From the NCBI GenBank assembly GCA_016744375.1, contig JADGEM010000021.1, positions 1 to 63,065 of the forward strand: a stretch of DNA of 63,065 bases, written 5' to 3'. Positions 46,613 to 56,173 of the stretch are shown here, piece by piece. The position numbers and the translations under genes are program-made. Below the pieces are notes generated by a model, which did no database searches, had not been told where the DNA came from, and worked only from the letters and a program-made list of their open reading frames with translations. The stretch's first letter is position 1, and each line of letters begins with the position of its first letter. This DNA is from Gammaproteobacteria bacterium. GTDB lineage: Bacteria; Pseudomonadota; Gammaproteobacteria; GRL18.

Positions 46613-49402
46613 ATGAAAATGGACATACTGAAAACATCTCAGCAATTAAGCCCAAAACAGGCTCAAAACGCCCCTGTCAGAATTGACTCCAACAAGGGAT
46701 ATACATTCTCTCACTCAGGGCTGTTAACTGACTCCGGGCTGCTTTCCCGCTCAGGGCTACTCACCTTTTCTGTGATGTTATCAATATCTTCAGGGCTGTT
46801 TTTTACTCAGTCTGCCATAGCCGATGTTTATCAATCTAATGGCTGGCAATGTCAACCATTGCCGGGGAATAAGTGGAACTGCGCTGCAGCCGATGGCCCA
46901 TTAGCACCCAAGTTGGGTTCTATTAATGGTAAAAGCCAAATACCTCTCCCTGCTGCATCTGTGGTTGCGGTTAAACCTTCTTTTCCAGAGCCTGATTTTT
47001 CTGATCCCAATACCGGACCAACAGGCGGCGGTGCTGTGATACAGCCAAGACTCAAACCACTCTCTCCTGCTAAATCCGCTGTCTGGTCGAGCTGCGCAGT
47101 TAAACCGCTTGCTGAGTATGATCGAAACAGCATGGCGGCACAAGCTGATGACAGTACAAATATTGAAGCCGATAGTGCCCAGTCACCTGATAGCAATCAG
47201 ATTAACTTTGAAGGCAATGTGGTCATTAGTAAAAATATTCAAAAGTTAACCTCTGATAAAGCAAGCTATAACAAAACATCCAGCATGTTTGATGCACAGG
47301 GTAATGTCATTATTACTGAACCGAACATGGTGCTCAAAGGCGATACAGCCCGATATCAGACTGATGAACGCAAAGGACGGCTGGATAATGCCAGCTATGA
47401 ATTACCCGCTCGCCCTGCACAGGGAACTGCCACCAGCATTCGCTTTAAGCCCGGCAAAATTGATCTGGAAAACCCCACCTATTCAACCTGTCCTGTGGCT
47501 GAACCGGATTGGGAGCTCAGCGCTAGTGAAATGGAGCTGCACACAGAAGAAGGGTATGGTGAAGCAAAACACGCTGTCATGAGATTTAAAGGCTTCCCTA
47601 TTGCTTACACACCATATATCACCTTTCCACTCAATGATGATCGGAAAAGTGGTTTCCTGATGCCTGACATTGGTTTCTCTGATAGCAATGGATTTGAGCT
47701 GGCGACCCCTTATTATTTTAATATTGCTCCAGATCAGGACGCCACAGTCACCCCACGGATTTTATCCGATCGCGGTCTGATGCTGGGAGGTGAATATCGC
47801 TATCTGAGTGAACAACATTCTGGTGAAGTTTATGGCGAATGGCTTAATGACAGCAGTTATGATGATAAACGCACCGCTGCTGATGTTGCCTTACGAGAGG
47901 GTGTTATCGGTATAGGAACAACCGATCCGGAAGGTAATGTAAAACCCGGAGACATATCTAAAAACCGGGGTGCGTTCAGTCTACAACAGCGTGCTAACTG
48001 GAGAAATGGCTGGTCCGGCAATGTTGACTACAATTACGTCAGTGATCGTTACTACCTTGAGGATTTTGGTAATAACCTCAGAGATAAAAGTGAAACACAC
48101 TTACTTCGTGATGGCCAGATAAACTACAACGGCAGCTTATTCAAGTTTATGGCCCGAGCTCAGGGTTATCAGGAACTACAGGAAAATACACATACCTATA
48201 GCCGCTTACCTCAGCTGACATTGTCCGCTAGTGACACCTATACCCCCTATGGTATCGATCTTAATACAGGGTTTACCTCTGAATTTGTTATGTTTGCACA
48301 AAACTGGGATGACTTCCTGGATGAACGGGTTGAAGCCAGCCGGCTGCGTTTAAAACCTCATGTCAGCGTACCCTTCAAAAACAGCTATAGCTTTATTATT
48401 CCAAAAGTCAGTCTGGATATGGTTACCTATAAGCTGGATAATGAGGATACTGATCCCAGAGCTCGTTCTGTAAACTGGGATGATGACAGTCCATCAAGAG
48501 TTGCACCAATTTTCAGTCTGGACAGCGGCCTGTTTTTTGACCGGGAATTCTCAATGTTTGATCTGCCCATGCAACAAACGTTGGAACCCCGGCTATTTTA
48601 TTTAAACGTGCCGGAAAAAGATCAGGATGATATACCACTATTTGATACCGGTATTTCAAGTTTCAGCTTTAATCAACTCTTCAGAGAAAACCGTTTCACT
48701 GGTACTGACCGTCTCGGTGATGCCAATCAGTTAACAGCAGCTGTGACCAGTCGCTTTATAGATGATGGCTCCGGCAAGGAATTATTATCCGCATCAATAG
48801 GACAAATCTATTATTTTGAAGATCGTGAAGTGACTTTAAATTATGATAGTAACGGCGATCCAATACAGTCATTAAAAGATACCAGGTCCAGCTCAAGCAT
48901 TGCTGCTGAAATCACCAGTCGATTTGCCCCCAATTGGTACACCTCTTATTCACTACTTTATGACCCTCACAATAGCGGTAAGACGGAAGAAAGTCGTTAC
49001 CGTCTGCAATATAAGTCTGATCGTTATCATCTGGCCAACCTGGATTATTCTTACCGTGCCGATGATTATGAACAAGTTGAATTATCCACTTATTGGAAAA
49101 TTGCACCCCAATGGCAGGCCTTGGCTCATTGGTATTATTCACTTGCAGATGCCCGTGCTCTACCATCAGATACCCGCGACGGCTACACTCTGGACTCAAA
49201 AATTGGTGTTGAATACGACAGCTGCTGTTATGCTCTGCGCTTTTTTGTTGGCCGGGAACAAGATAGTTCATACAGTGATGCTGATAATTACATCATGCTG
49301 CAGGTTCAATTTAAAGGACTTGGTTCTGTTTCTCAGTCCATCGCTGGTGGCGGACAGGATTTAGAAGAAGACATCCCTGGTTTTGAACCCTGGGAAAAAT
49401 AA
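46613..49402 (+). CDS. lptD: LPS-assembly protein LptD
   Basis: About 929 residues from the ATG at 46613; the open frame reaches a TTG at 46568 and no ribosome site decides. LptD is the outer-membrane barrel that inserts lipopolysaccharide. The N-terminus is long, with three 18-base repeats encoding SGLL motifs before the signal peptide (cleavage near AIA-DV). The OstA N-domain (NQINFEGNVVISKNIQ) and the beta-barrel start (AYTPYITFPLNDDRKSGFL) follow. The Cys pair YDSCCYALRFF near the C-terminus, with Cys in STCPVAEPDW and near the N-terminus, supports the usual disulfides. Confidence 0.95.
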   Translation: MKMDILKTSQQLSPKQAQNAPVRIDSNKGYTFSHSGLLTDSGLLSRSGLLTFSVMLSISSGLFFTQSAIADVYQSNGWQCQPLPGNKWNCAAADGPLAPKLGSINGKSQIPLPAASVVAVKPSFPEPDFSDPNTGPTGGGAVIQPRLKPLSPAKSAVWSSCAVKPLAEYDRNSMAAQADDSTNIEADSAQSPDSNQINFEGNVVISKNIQKLTSDKASYNKTSSMFDAQGNVIITEPNMVLKGDTARYQTDERKGRLDNASYELPARPAQGTATSIRFKPGKIDLENPTYSTCPVAEPDWELSASEMELHTEEGYGEAKHAVMRFKGFPIAYTPYITFPLNDDRKSGFLMPDIGFSDSNGFELATPYYFNIAPDQDATVTPRILSDRGLMLGGEYRYLSEQHSGEVYGEWLNDSSYDDKRTAADVALREGVIGIGTTDPEGNVKPGDISKNRGAFSLQQRANWRNGWSGNVDYNYVSDRYYLEDFGNNLRDKSETHLLRDGQINYNGSLFKFMARAQGYQELQENTHTYSRLPQLTLSASDTYTPYGIDLNTGFTSEFVMFAQNWDDFLDERVEASRLRLKPHVSVPFKNSYSFIIPKVSLDMVTYKLDNEDTDPRARSVNWDDDSPSRVAPIFSLDSGLFFDREFSMFDLPMQQTLEPRLFYLNVPEKDQDDIPLFDTGISSFSFNQLFRENRFTGTDRLGDANQLTAAVTSRFIDDGSGKELLSASIGQIYYFEDREVTLNYDSNGDPIQSLKDTRSSSSIAAEITSRFAPNWYTSYSLLYDPHNSGKTEESRYRLQYKSDRYHLANLDYSYRADDYEQVELSTYWKIAPQWQALAHWYYSLADARALPSDTRDGYTLDSKIGVEYDSCCYALRFFVGREQDSSYSDADNYIMLQVQFKGLGSVSQSIAGGGQDLEEDIPGFEPWEK

Positions 49403-49432
49403 ATCAAACAAATAGCTGCTTTAGGAATTTTA

Positions 49433-50776
49433 ATGTTATTTTATGTAAAACGAACAAACAAATTATTCATTCGAAAACTGTTTCATACAGGCATAGCCTG
49501 CACCCTGTTAACATTTGCCTTTATGAGTCTTTCAGCGCAGGCTGAAGAGGTTATCACCCTGGATACCATTGTTGCTGTAGTTAATGATGATGTCATTACC
49601 CAGCTGGAACTCAGAGATGAATTTCGCAGTGTGGTTAGAAATCTAAAGAAAAAACAGACCAAGCTGCCCCCGGCCAGTGTTCTGGGCAAGCAGGTCCTGG
49701 ATCGTATGATTTTAGAACGTATACAACTGGATCTGGCAAACCGCACTGGAATTAAAGTCGATGACACGACACTCAGCCGTGCTATTAACCGTATTGCTGC
49801 TCAAAATGGCCTGTCTCTGAATGAATTCCGCGAAAAGCTGGCAAGCCAGGGCATTGATTTCAGACTGTTCCAGGATGAAATTAAGTCACAAATTGTCTTA
49901 AAGCGACTGCTACAGCGTAATGTCGTCAATAAGGTGAATATTACCGAGCAGGAAATTGAAAATTTTCTCTTCAATGTTGATAAGCAGGGTGGTCTTGAGC
50001 AAGCTTATCACATAAAACACATTTTGATTTCAACACCTGAGGCCGCCTCTCCTGCCACAATTAAAAAAGCCAAGGCTAAAGCGGATAAAGTGGTTAAAAC
50101 TTTGCGTTCCGGCAGTGACTTCTCATCAACTGCTCTTGCAGTCTCTGATGGACAAAATGCCCTTGAAGGCGGAGATCTCGGCTGGCGTAAAGCGGGTGAA
50201 ATTCCAACTCTTTTTACAGAAACAATCTCAAAAATGAAAGTAGACGATATATCCGATCCTATACGCAGCCCAAGCGGTTTTCATATTATTACTATTGTTG
50301 AGGAAAAAGGCGGCAAAACCCATCTGGTCACACAGACAAATGCACGCCACATTTTAATCAAAACTTCCATCATTAATGACAATGAACGAGTCATCTTACG
50401 TCTGAAGCAAATTCGCTCCCGCATTATTAATGGTGAAGACTTTGCCACGATGGCCAAAGCCTACTCTGAAGATACATCTTCTGCATCTCGCGGCGGTGAT
50501 CTAGGCTGGACTAAGCCCGGTACAATGGTTCAACCATTTGAACAAGCGATGGATAAATTACAACTGGGTGAAATCAGCGATGTTGTGCAGACTAATTTTG
50601 GTTATCACATTATCGAAGTATTAGGCAGGCGGACCCATGATGATGCCGATGAGCTGATTCAGGAAAGAGCCCGTCAAGTTCTTAAAGCACGTAAAGTCGC
50701 CGAGCAGACAGATGCTTTTTATCGCAAAATTCGAGATGAAGCGTTCATTGAAATTCGTCTTGATAGTAGTAACTAG
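49433..50776 (+). CDS. surA: Periplasmic chaperone SurA, peptidyl-prolyl isomerase
   Basis: 447 residues. A basic signal peptide with cleavage near AQA-EE precedes the SurA N domain (ITLDTIVAVVNDDVITQLEL). Two parvulin domains follow, with AYHIKHILIST and NARHILIKTS at their starts and GGDLGWRKAGE and GGDLGWTKPGT inside. It delivers outer-membrane proteins, including LptD, to the BAM machine. It lies 30 bases after lptD, the usual order. Confidence 0.96.
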   Translation: MLFYVKRTNKLFIRKLFHTGIACTLLTFAFMSLSAQAEEVITLDTIVAVVNDDVITQLELRDEFRSVVRNLKKKQTKLPPASVLGKQVLDRMILERIQLDLANRTGIKVDDTTLSRAINRIAAQNGLSLNEFREKLASQGIDFRLFQDEIKSQIVLKRLLQRNVVNKVNITEQEIENFLFNVDKQGGLEQAYHIKHILISTPEAASPATIKKAKAKADKVVKTLRSGSDFSSTALAVSDGQNALEGGDLGWRKAGEIPTLFTETISKMKVDDISDPIRSPSGFHIITIVEEKGGKTHLVTQTNARHILIKTSIINDNERVILRLKQIRSRIINGEDFATMAKAYSEDTSSASRGGDLGWTKPGTMVQPFEQAMDKLQLGEISDVVQTNFGYHIIEVLGRRTHDDADELIQERARQVLKARKVAEQTDAFYRKIRDEAFIEIRLDSSN

Positions 50777-50790
50777 CACTTTGTTCCGTC

Positions 50791-51771
50791 ATGGATAGAC
50801 TTGCTATCACACCCGGTGAACCCGCAGGTATCGGACCTGATTTATGCATTGCGTTTGCCCAGCAAAAACATGATTTTCAGATGATCCTGCTGGCCGACCC
50901 ATTGATGTTACAGGAACGAGCACTCGTAATAGGGCAAACTATTGAACTGGTTGAATTCAACAAAACACAATCAACTCCCTCAGGCTCCGGCCGTCTTTAT
51001 TATTTGCCGGTTCCACTCCCCGTTACAGCGGTCCCTGGCTCACTCAACATAAAGAATGCCCCATATATTTTAAAAACGCTGGATACTGCCATTCTTGGCT
51101 GTCTCAACAGCACATTTGATGCCATGATAACTGGCCCCATTCATAAAGGCATTATTAATGAAAGCGGTATCCCTTTTACTGGTCATACGGAATACCTGGC
51201 CGAACAAACATCAAGCTCTAAAGTGGTCATGATGCTGGCCACTGATGAAATGAAGGTAGCCCTGGCAACAACTCACCTGCCCCTGAAGGAGGTGGCACAG
51301 GCAATTACACAAGATAATTTGCGCCAGGTTATCAGCATACTGGTTCATGATTTAATAATAAAATATGCCATTCCATCACCTCATATCCTTATCTGCGGCC
51401 TAAACCCTCATGCTGGAGAAGACGGCCATTTGGGCAGGGAAGAACTCGACATCATGATCCCGCTGATTGAGGAGATGAAAGGAGAAGGTTACAACTTAAC
51501 AGGCCCCTTACCTGCTGACACACTTTTTTCAAAGACAAGACTGGCACAAGCTGATGCAGTACTGGCAATGTACCATGATCAGGGCTTGCCAGTGCTTAAA
51601 TATCAGGGCTTTGGGAGAGCAGTCAATGTCACACTGGGATTGCCAATCATTCGAACATCAGTTGATCATGGCACAGCACTGGATCTTGCGGGAACTGGAA
51701 GAGCCAGTACTGGCAGTCTAAACTATGCAATACAGGTTGCCAGGCAGATGGTTAAAGCAAAAAACAGCTAA
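50791..51771 (+). CDS. pdxA: 4-hydroxythreonine-4-phosphate dehydrogenase
   Basis: 326 residues. Enzyme of pyridoxal phosphate synthesis. The start LAITPGEPAGIGPDL, the metal- and substrate-binding MITGPIHKG, FTGHTEYLAEQT, GLNPHAGEDGHLGREE and AMYHDQGLPVLKYQGF are diagnostic. Last gene of lptD-surA-pdxA. In many relatives rsmA follows; here the next gene is convergent with no gap, so the synteny breaks. Confidence 0.96.
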   Translation: MDRLAITPGEPAGIGPDLCIAFAQQKHDFQMILLADPLMLQERALVIGQTIELVEFNKTQSTPSGSGRLYYLPVPLPVTAVPGSLNIKNAPYILKTLDTAILGCLNSTFDAMITGPIHKGIINESGIPFTGHTEYLAEQTSSSKVVMMLATDEMKVALATTHLPLKEVAQAITQDNLRQVISILVHDLIIKYAIPSPHILICGLNPHAGEDGHLGREELDIMIPLIEEMKGEGYNLTGPLPADTLFSKTRLAQADAVLAMYHDQGLPVLKYQGFGRAVNVTLGLPIIRTSVDHGTALDLAGTGRASTGSLNYAIQVARQMVKAKNS

Positions 51772-53854
51772 TTACTGAGAGGCCACTACTTTTTTCTGTA
51801 ATTCCGCCAGTTTTTCAAGAATCTGGTCTTTTAAATTAAGCAGCTTTGAGGCATTTTCTCGTGCACTGTGCAAATCGCCCTGCTTACAAAGTTGAACAAT
51901 ATTGTGACCTATTTGATGAATGGAAATGTGCATAGGTTCAATTTCCATAAATTCTGAAATATGCTCATAACGCTGCAATCCATGACCATAATACCAATGC
52001 CCAAAACGGCACTCTTCATGGTTCATTAATCTAACATGATCAAAGTTGTTGGTCTTACCCTCAATATAAAGCAATACATTCTTAACCCAGTTAATGTGAT
52101 CATGTTGAGCAACCAGCAGAGGAAAATCACTAATTTCCCAGCTGGTATCTGCCCAGATTGACCACTCTTTATCAGGCTGAAAATTATTAACCCACGACAG
52201 GAAGTTTTCAGCAGGCATAGGCTTTGCAATACCAAATCCCTGGCCCAGATCACAGCCAAGACGCATCAGCAAAACACCCTGTTCTGTTTTTTCAATACCT
52301 TCTGCAATCACCGTTCGTTGAAATGCTGCAGCCAGGCCAATAATACCTTCAACCAGAGCAAGATCTTTTCTCTTTTCCAGCAGGTTAAAAATAAATGATT
52401 GATCAATTTTAAGGACATCTGCAGGAATATCCCTTAAATAAGACAGTGAGGCATACCCTGTTCCAAAATCATCCAGTGCAAAGTGAATCCCCATCTTACG
52501 GCATTGCTCAATTACCCTGGCCACATGATCGGTATTTTCCAATGCAGCAGATTCCAGTATCTCCAGTTCCAATAACTCAAGCGGTATATCAGGGTAATCA
52601 GTGATAATCTGTTTTAATGAAGCAACAAAATCTCGTTGTAAAATCTGGCGTGCAGCAATGTTGACACTGATGGTTATTCTCAGCCCTTTTTTTAACCAAT
52701 AGGCCAGCTGAGTCAGAGCTTCTCTAATAACCCATTCACCAATATCGATAATGAGATCATGGTATTCAACATGCGGAAGAAAATGACCCGGTCCCAATAA
52801 TCCCTGCTCAGGATGCTGCCAGCGAATAAGTGCTTCTGCACCAATAATTTTACCCGTACGCATATTGACTTTCGGCTGATAAAATAAGACCAGCTGATCA
52901 TCGTCAAGTGCAATAGTTAATTGCTGCAGTAGTTCACGGCGGGTTTGTGCCTGCTGATCTTTTTCGACATCAAATAAATGAGACTGGTTTTTCCCATTTT
53001 CTTTTGCCTTATACATAGCCTGATCAGCATGCCTTAAAAGTAATTCAGCATCAGCATCATCAAAAGGAAACAAGGTGACTCCCAAAGAAGTCGTTAAGCG
53101 ATAATTTTCGCCATTGATAATAATTGAAGAGGCAACCAGACTAATAATCCGATGTGTCATCTGCTCCACTTCATCAAAATTATTTAAGTCTGACAGGACA
53201 ATTGCAAATTCATCCCCCCCCCAGGCGACCAACCATATCTGTGCTTCGGGTTAATCGCTGCAGACGTTGTGCAATAACAACCAGCAACCGATCCCCCAGA
53301 TCATGGCCAAACTGGTCATTGGTTACTTTAAAATCATCCAGATCGAGCATAACAACCGCAAGTAACTTATGATTTCGCCGAGAACTATTGAGTTTATTTT
53401 GCAGGTAGTGAACCGTTTGAATACGGTTAGGCAAATCAGTTAGTACATCATAAAGCGCTGCTCTGTCCAGTTGCTGTTCTGCTTTACGCTTGTCGTTAAT
53501 ATCAGTAAATACAGCAACATAATGCTCGACACCCCCTTCAGAGTTTTTTATTGCGCGGATGGATAAAAACTCAAGATAGATCTCACCATTTTTTCGCCGA
53601 TCCCATATCTCACCTTTCCAGTTTCCTCTTTCATTGATTGCATCCCACATATCAATAAAAAATTGCTCATCATGGTAAGAAGAATTTAATAACCGGGGGT
53701 CAGAACCAATAACTTCTGCATCTGAATAACCCGTGACTTCTGAAAAAGCATTATTAACAAAGATAATTTCATTTTTTTTATTTGTCACCATAATGCCATC
53801 ACTTATATTACTAAGAACAATACTGGCAATTTCAGGTGGAAGTAAATTAATCAT
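51772..53854 (-). pseudogene. PAS-GGDEF-EAL-CZB protein, frameshifted at a nine-G tract
   Basis: Two reading frames together make one protein of about 690 residues. The first, from ATG 53854, gives a PAS domain (VTNKKNEIIFVNNAFSEVTG) and most of a GGDEF domain with I-site RSTD, ending GRLGGG and a stop at 53210. The other frame resumes with GGDEFAIVL. It continues into an EAL domain (GAEALIRWQHP, DDFGTGYASLSYL) and a C-terminal zinc-type CZB domain (CRFGHWYYGHG, EPMHISIHQIGH). The tract at 53214-53222 has nine G residues where eight would keep GGDEF in frame. It may be a dead gene, a phase-variable gene or a sequencing error. It ends at the base next to the pdxA stop. Confidence 0.85.
53214..53222 (-). 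repeat. Nine-G homopolymer inside the GGDEF codons
   Basis: Nine consecutive G residues on the minus strand (C on plus). The codons for L-G-G-D require eight. Tracts of this length are prone to slippage during replication and to miscounting during sequencing. Confidence 0.9.
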
Positions 53855-54032
53855 TTTCGAAATAAAAATTCCTGGAAAAAAGAGCAAATAGGCTAGTGAC
53901 AATTTTATATTCGCTCAAGGCTGCTTATATTAAATAAGACTAGAAGATTAATATAAGATTATCAAGTAAGCCCACCACACAACCCATCCAATGACGCTTC
54001 CACATGCGACGCTAATATTATCGTGGAATCAA

Positions 54033-55148
54033 TTACTTTGGTTTTATCCTTAATATTCGACCGCTATCCGTTGAAAAATAAATCCAACCTTCAGGACTTT
54101 CAACAACACATCGAATACGTTCACCCAAACTTATCAATAAGCGTTCTTCATCAACGACTTTCAATTCAGGATTAATGACAACTCGGTTTAGATGTTGTAG
54201 TTTTAAAGCTCCTGAAAACAGATTGCCTTGCCACTGTGGAAAAGCTTTACCTGAATAGACCAACAAACTACTAGGTGCAATCGAAGGAACATAGAATTTT
54301 ATGGGTTGTTCCATCCCTTCTTTATGAGTGTCCTCTCCAACATTAACTGGCCCCCAGTACTCCTGGCCATATGAAATCACAGGCCAACCATAATTCTTAC
54401 CTGCTTGTATCAAATTAATTTCATCCCCACCTCTTGGTCCATGCTCTATAGACCAGAGACGATTCATTTTTTTTTCATAAAATAGCCCCTGAGGATTTCG
54501 ATGACCATAACTCCAAATTTCAGGAAGAATATTTTTTTGACCAGAGAAAGGATTATCTTCTGGTGTACTGCCATCAAGATTCAGTCTCAAGATGGCACCT
54601 GCATGGTTTGTTAGATCCTGGGCATTTGGACGATGACCACGTTCACCAATGGAAAAAAACACATGACCTTTTTCATCAAAAGCAATTCGACTCCCATAAT
54701 GACGATTTGTTTTTTCTGATGAGTGACTAACGAGCAGATCCTGCCAGTCAGTCAAACTGTCTTTGTTAAGTTTCGCTCTTGCCAGTGTGGTTGCACTTTT
54801 ATTACCGGTTTGCTTACTATAAGTAAAATATATCCATCCAGTCTGACCATAGTTATCTGCAACGGCAATATCAAGAAGTCCTCCCTGACCGTTATGATAA
54901 ACAGAAGGTGTATTTCCCAGCCAGGTCAGTTCATTTTCTTTAAGCTTAAGTAAACCAATTTGACCATCCCGTTGTGAAAAAATAATTTTATTATCTGATA
55001 GAAAGGCCATCCCCCATGGAACACCTAAACCATTAAACACCTCTTCAACATCAAATGAACACACCGGATGACTGAAACAAAAAAACAAGCCAATAATCAG
55101 TAAGTATTGAATTTTCAAATTATTTCTTGCCTTGTACAATGACATCAT
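54033..55148 (-). CDS. PQQ-dependent sugar (aldose) dehydrogenase, soluble type
   Basis: 371 residues with an N-terminal signal segment (YLLIIGLFFCFSHPVCS). A six-bladed propeller of the YliI/soluble glucose dehydrogenase family: GLGVPWGMAFLSDNKIIFSQRDG, HNGQGGLLDIAV, SRIAFDEKGHVFFSIGERG and WSIEHGPRGGDEINLIQAG. The conserved His, Arg and Asn of the PQQ site are suggested by these motifs. No pqq synthesis genes are in the window. It stands alone, with no obvious operon. Confidence 0.9.
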   Translation of the reverse strand: MMSLYKARNNLKIQYLLIIGLFFCFSHPVCSFDVEEVFNGLGVPWGMAFLSDNKIIFSQRDGQIGLLKLKENELTWLGNTPSVYHNGQGGLLDIAVADNYGQTGWIYFTYSKQTGNKSATTLARAKLNKDSLTDWQDLLVSHSSEKTNRHYGSRIAFDEKGHVFFSIGERGHRPNAQDLTNHAGAILRLNLDGSTPEDNPFSGQKNILPEIWSYGHRNPQGLFYEKKMNRLWSIEHGPRGGDEINLIQAGKNYGWPVISYGQEYWGPVNVGEDTHKEGMEQPIKFYVPSIAPSSLLVYSGKAFPQWQGNLFSGALKLQHLNRVVINPELKVVDEERLLISLGERIRCVVESPEGWIYFSTDSGRILRIKPK

Positions 55149-55409
55149 CAGACCCCTGCATTAATTAACTCAATTATATAATGTTACCACCTGACACTTT
55201 AGTATGCCTCACATTTTTTTACTGTTCTTAAGGCTTAATATTATTGAACTTTAAGCAATATTATCAATTTAAAGCGAGAGGTGGTAATAGGGATCAGTTA
55301 TTTAATTGCCCTTTTTTTATAAGCAGCGCTCTTTTTATGGGTTTCATAAAACTTGTAATTGGTTTTAACGATATGCTTAAAGAAGGTGGCTCAATAGAGA
55401 TAAAACATG

Positions 55410-55430
55410 GGGGTATCAGCTTGATACCCC
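55410..55430 (-). terminator. Rho-independent-type terminator after the NifX-like gene
   Basis: GGGGTATCA (55410-55418) and TGATACCCC (55422-55430) form a nine-base stem with a three-base loop, 14 bases past the stop of the minus-strand gene at 55444. Downstream on the minus strand is CATGTTTTATC, a moderate T-run. Confidence 0.65.
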
Positions 55431-55443
55431 TACTTTTATTATT

Positions 55444-55785
55444 TCAGTGTGTATGGGGAGTGGCAGGAGGCAAAGTCGCTCCCGAGTCATACTGAATCAC
55501 TGCTGATAAAGGATCAGTTTCACTGGTCATTATCACTTCTATCCCTTTTGATTTCATTTTACGTACAAAACCATTGCCGCAGCCTGCTGTAATCAATACA
55601 TCGACAACTTCAATCGGATGTTCTAATCCTCGAAACTCATGCATAGACATTTCTTTAGGTAAATCAAGTCGCTCTGACTCAACCCATTTATTTTGCTCAT
55701 TTTGTGAATAAATAAGAAACCGTCGAGTCTTGCCAGCATGACCGGTCACTGTCCGAAAGTTTTGACTGCTTACTCCAATTTTCAT
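55444..55785 (-). CDS. NifX/NifB-C-like (dinitrogenase FeMo-cofactor domain) protein
   Basis: 113 residues. The start MKIGVSSQNFRTVTGHAGK and the central HPIEVVDVLITAGCGNGFVRKM match the small single-domain family that includes NifX, NafY and the NifB C-terminus, which bind iron-sulfur cofactors. No nitrogenase gene is nearby. Such orphans occur in many non-fixers with unknown roles. The C-terminus ends in a His- and Pro-rich tail (LPPATPHTH). A CRP/FNR-like box lies upstream at 55870-55883. Confidence 0.8.
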   Translation of the reverse strand: MKIGVSSQNFRTVTGHAGKTRRFLIYSQNEQNKWVESERLDLPKEMSMHEFRGLEHPIEVVDVLITAGCGNGFVRKMKSKGIEVIMTSETDPLSAVIQYDSGATLPPATPHTH

Positions 55786-55869
55786 ACATCACCTCAAATT
55801 TTTAATTACACGAACCATTTTAATCGATTGTCTATAAGAACATTTTATTGAGATTTCTTATTATTAACG

Positions 55870-55883
55870 GTGATCAATATCAC
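55870..55883. promoter_or_regulatory. CRP/FNR-family-like palindrome upstream of the NifX-like gene
   Basis: GTGATCAATATCAC. On the minus strand it reads TGTGA-N6-TCACC, one base off the CRP consensus TGTGA-N6-TCACA. It also shares the GAT-N4-ATC core of FNR sites. It is centred about 91 bases before the start codon. A TAAAAT hexamer on the minus strand at 55817-55822 would place it near -66. Confidence 0.45.
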
Positions 55884-55912
55884 ACTGGTAAATTCTCTTG
55901 AAGCATAAATTG

Positions 55913-56173
55913 CTAAACAGCCACTGGATGTCCAGCCCACGTGTGGGCGATCTTTGAGCGCCTGATTATACAATTGTATATTTCATTTTGATCATAGGCA
56001 GCAATAACATTGTATAAACCTTTAGAAACATAATTATCACAAAGACTAACAGCTAAAGGGACATCAACATCAAAATGTTTAATTCCAGTACGTTCAATAA
56101 TCTCATTAGTAAGGCAAACAGCTAATTTAGCAACCTCTTCAGATTGAGACTTTTCAATAATTTGAAATTTCAC
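55913..56173 (-). pseudogene. Truncated GNAT acetyltransferase fragment
   Basis: 86 residues. The first 65-70 match the N-terminus of a GNAT family (LAVCLTNEIIERTGIKHFDV, then DNYVSKGLYNVIAAYDQNE). After that the sequence switches to unrelated codons. A second frame just beyond the stop reads AIYASREF, which resembles the next conserved GNAT segment. This suggests a small insertion with frameshift, followed by loss of the acetyl-CoA-binding half. Three short palindromes (55924-55980) lie where the break occurs. Confidence 0.6.
55924..55980. repeat. Cluster of three palindromes
   Basis: CTGGATGTCCAG (55924-55935), GCCCACGTGTGGGC (55935-55948, sharing one base) and TATACAATTGTATA (55967-55980) are each self-complementary. 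They sit at the break in the acetyltransferase fragment and could be a small inserted palindromic element. No integron attC core sites could be fitted. Confidence 0.6.

Noticed and set aside
55244-55495. Plus-strand frame of 83 residues
   Set aside because: TTG start without ribosome site, runs through the terminator hairpin at 55410-55430 and overlaps the NifX-like gene on the other strand.
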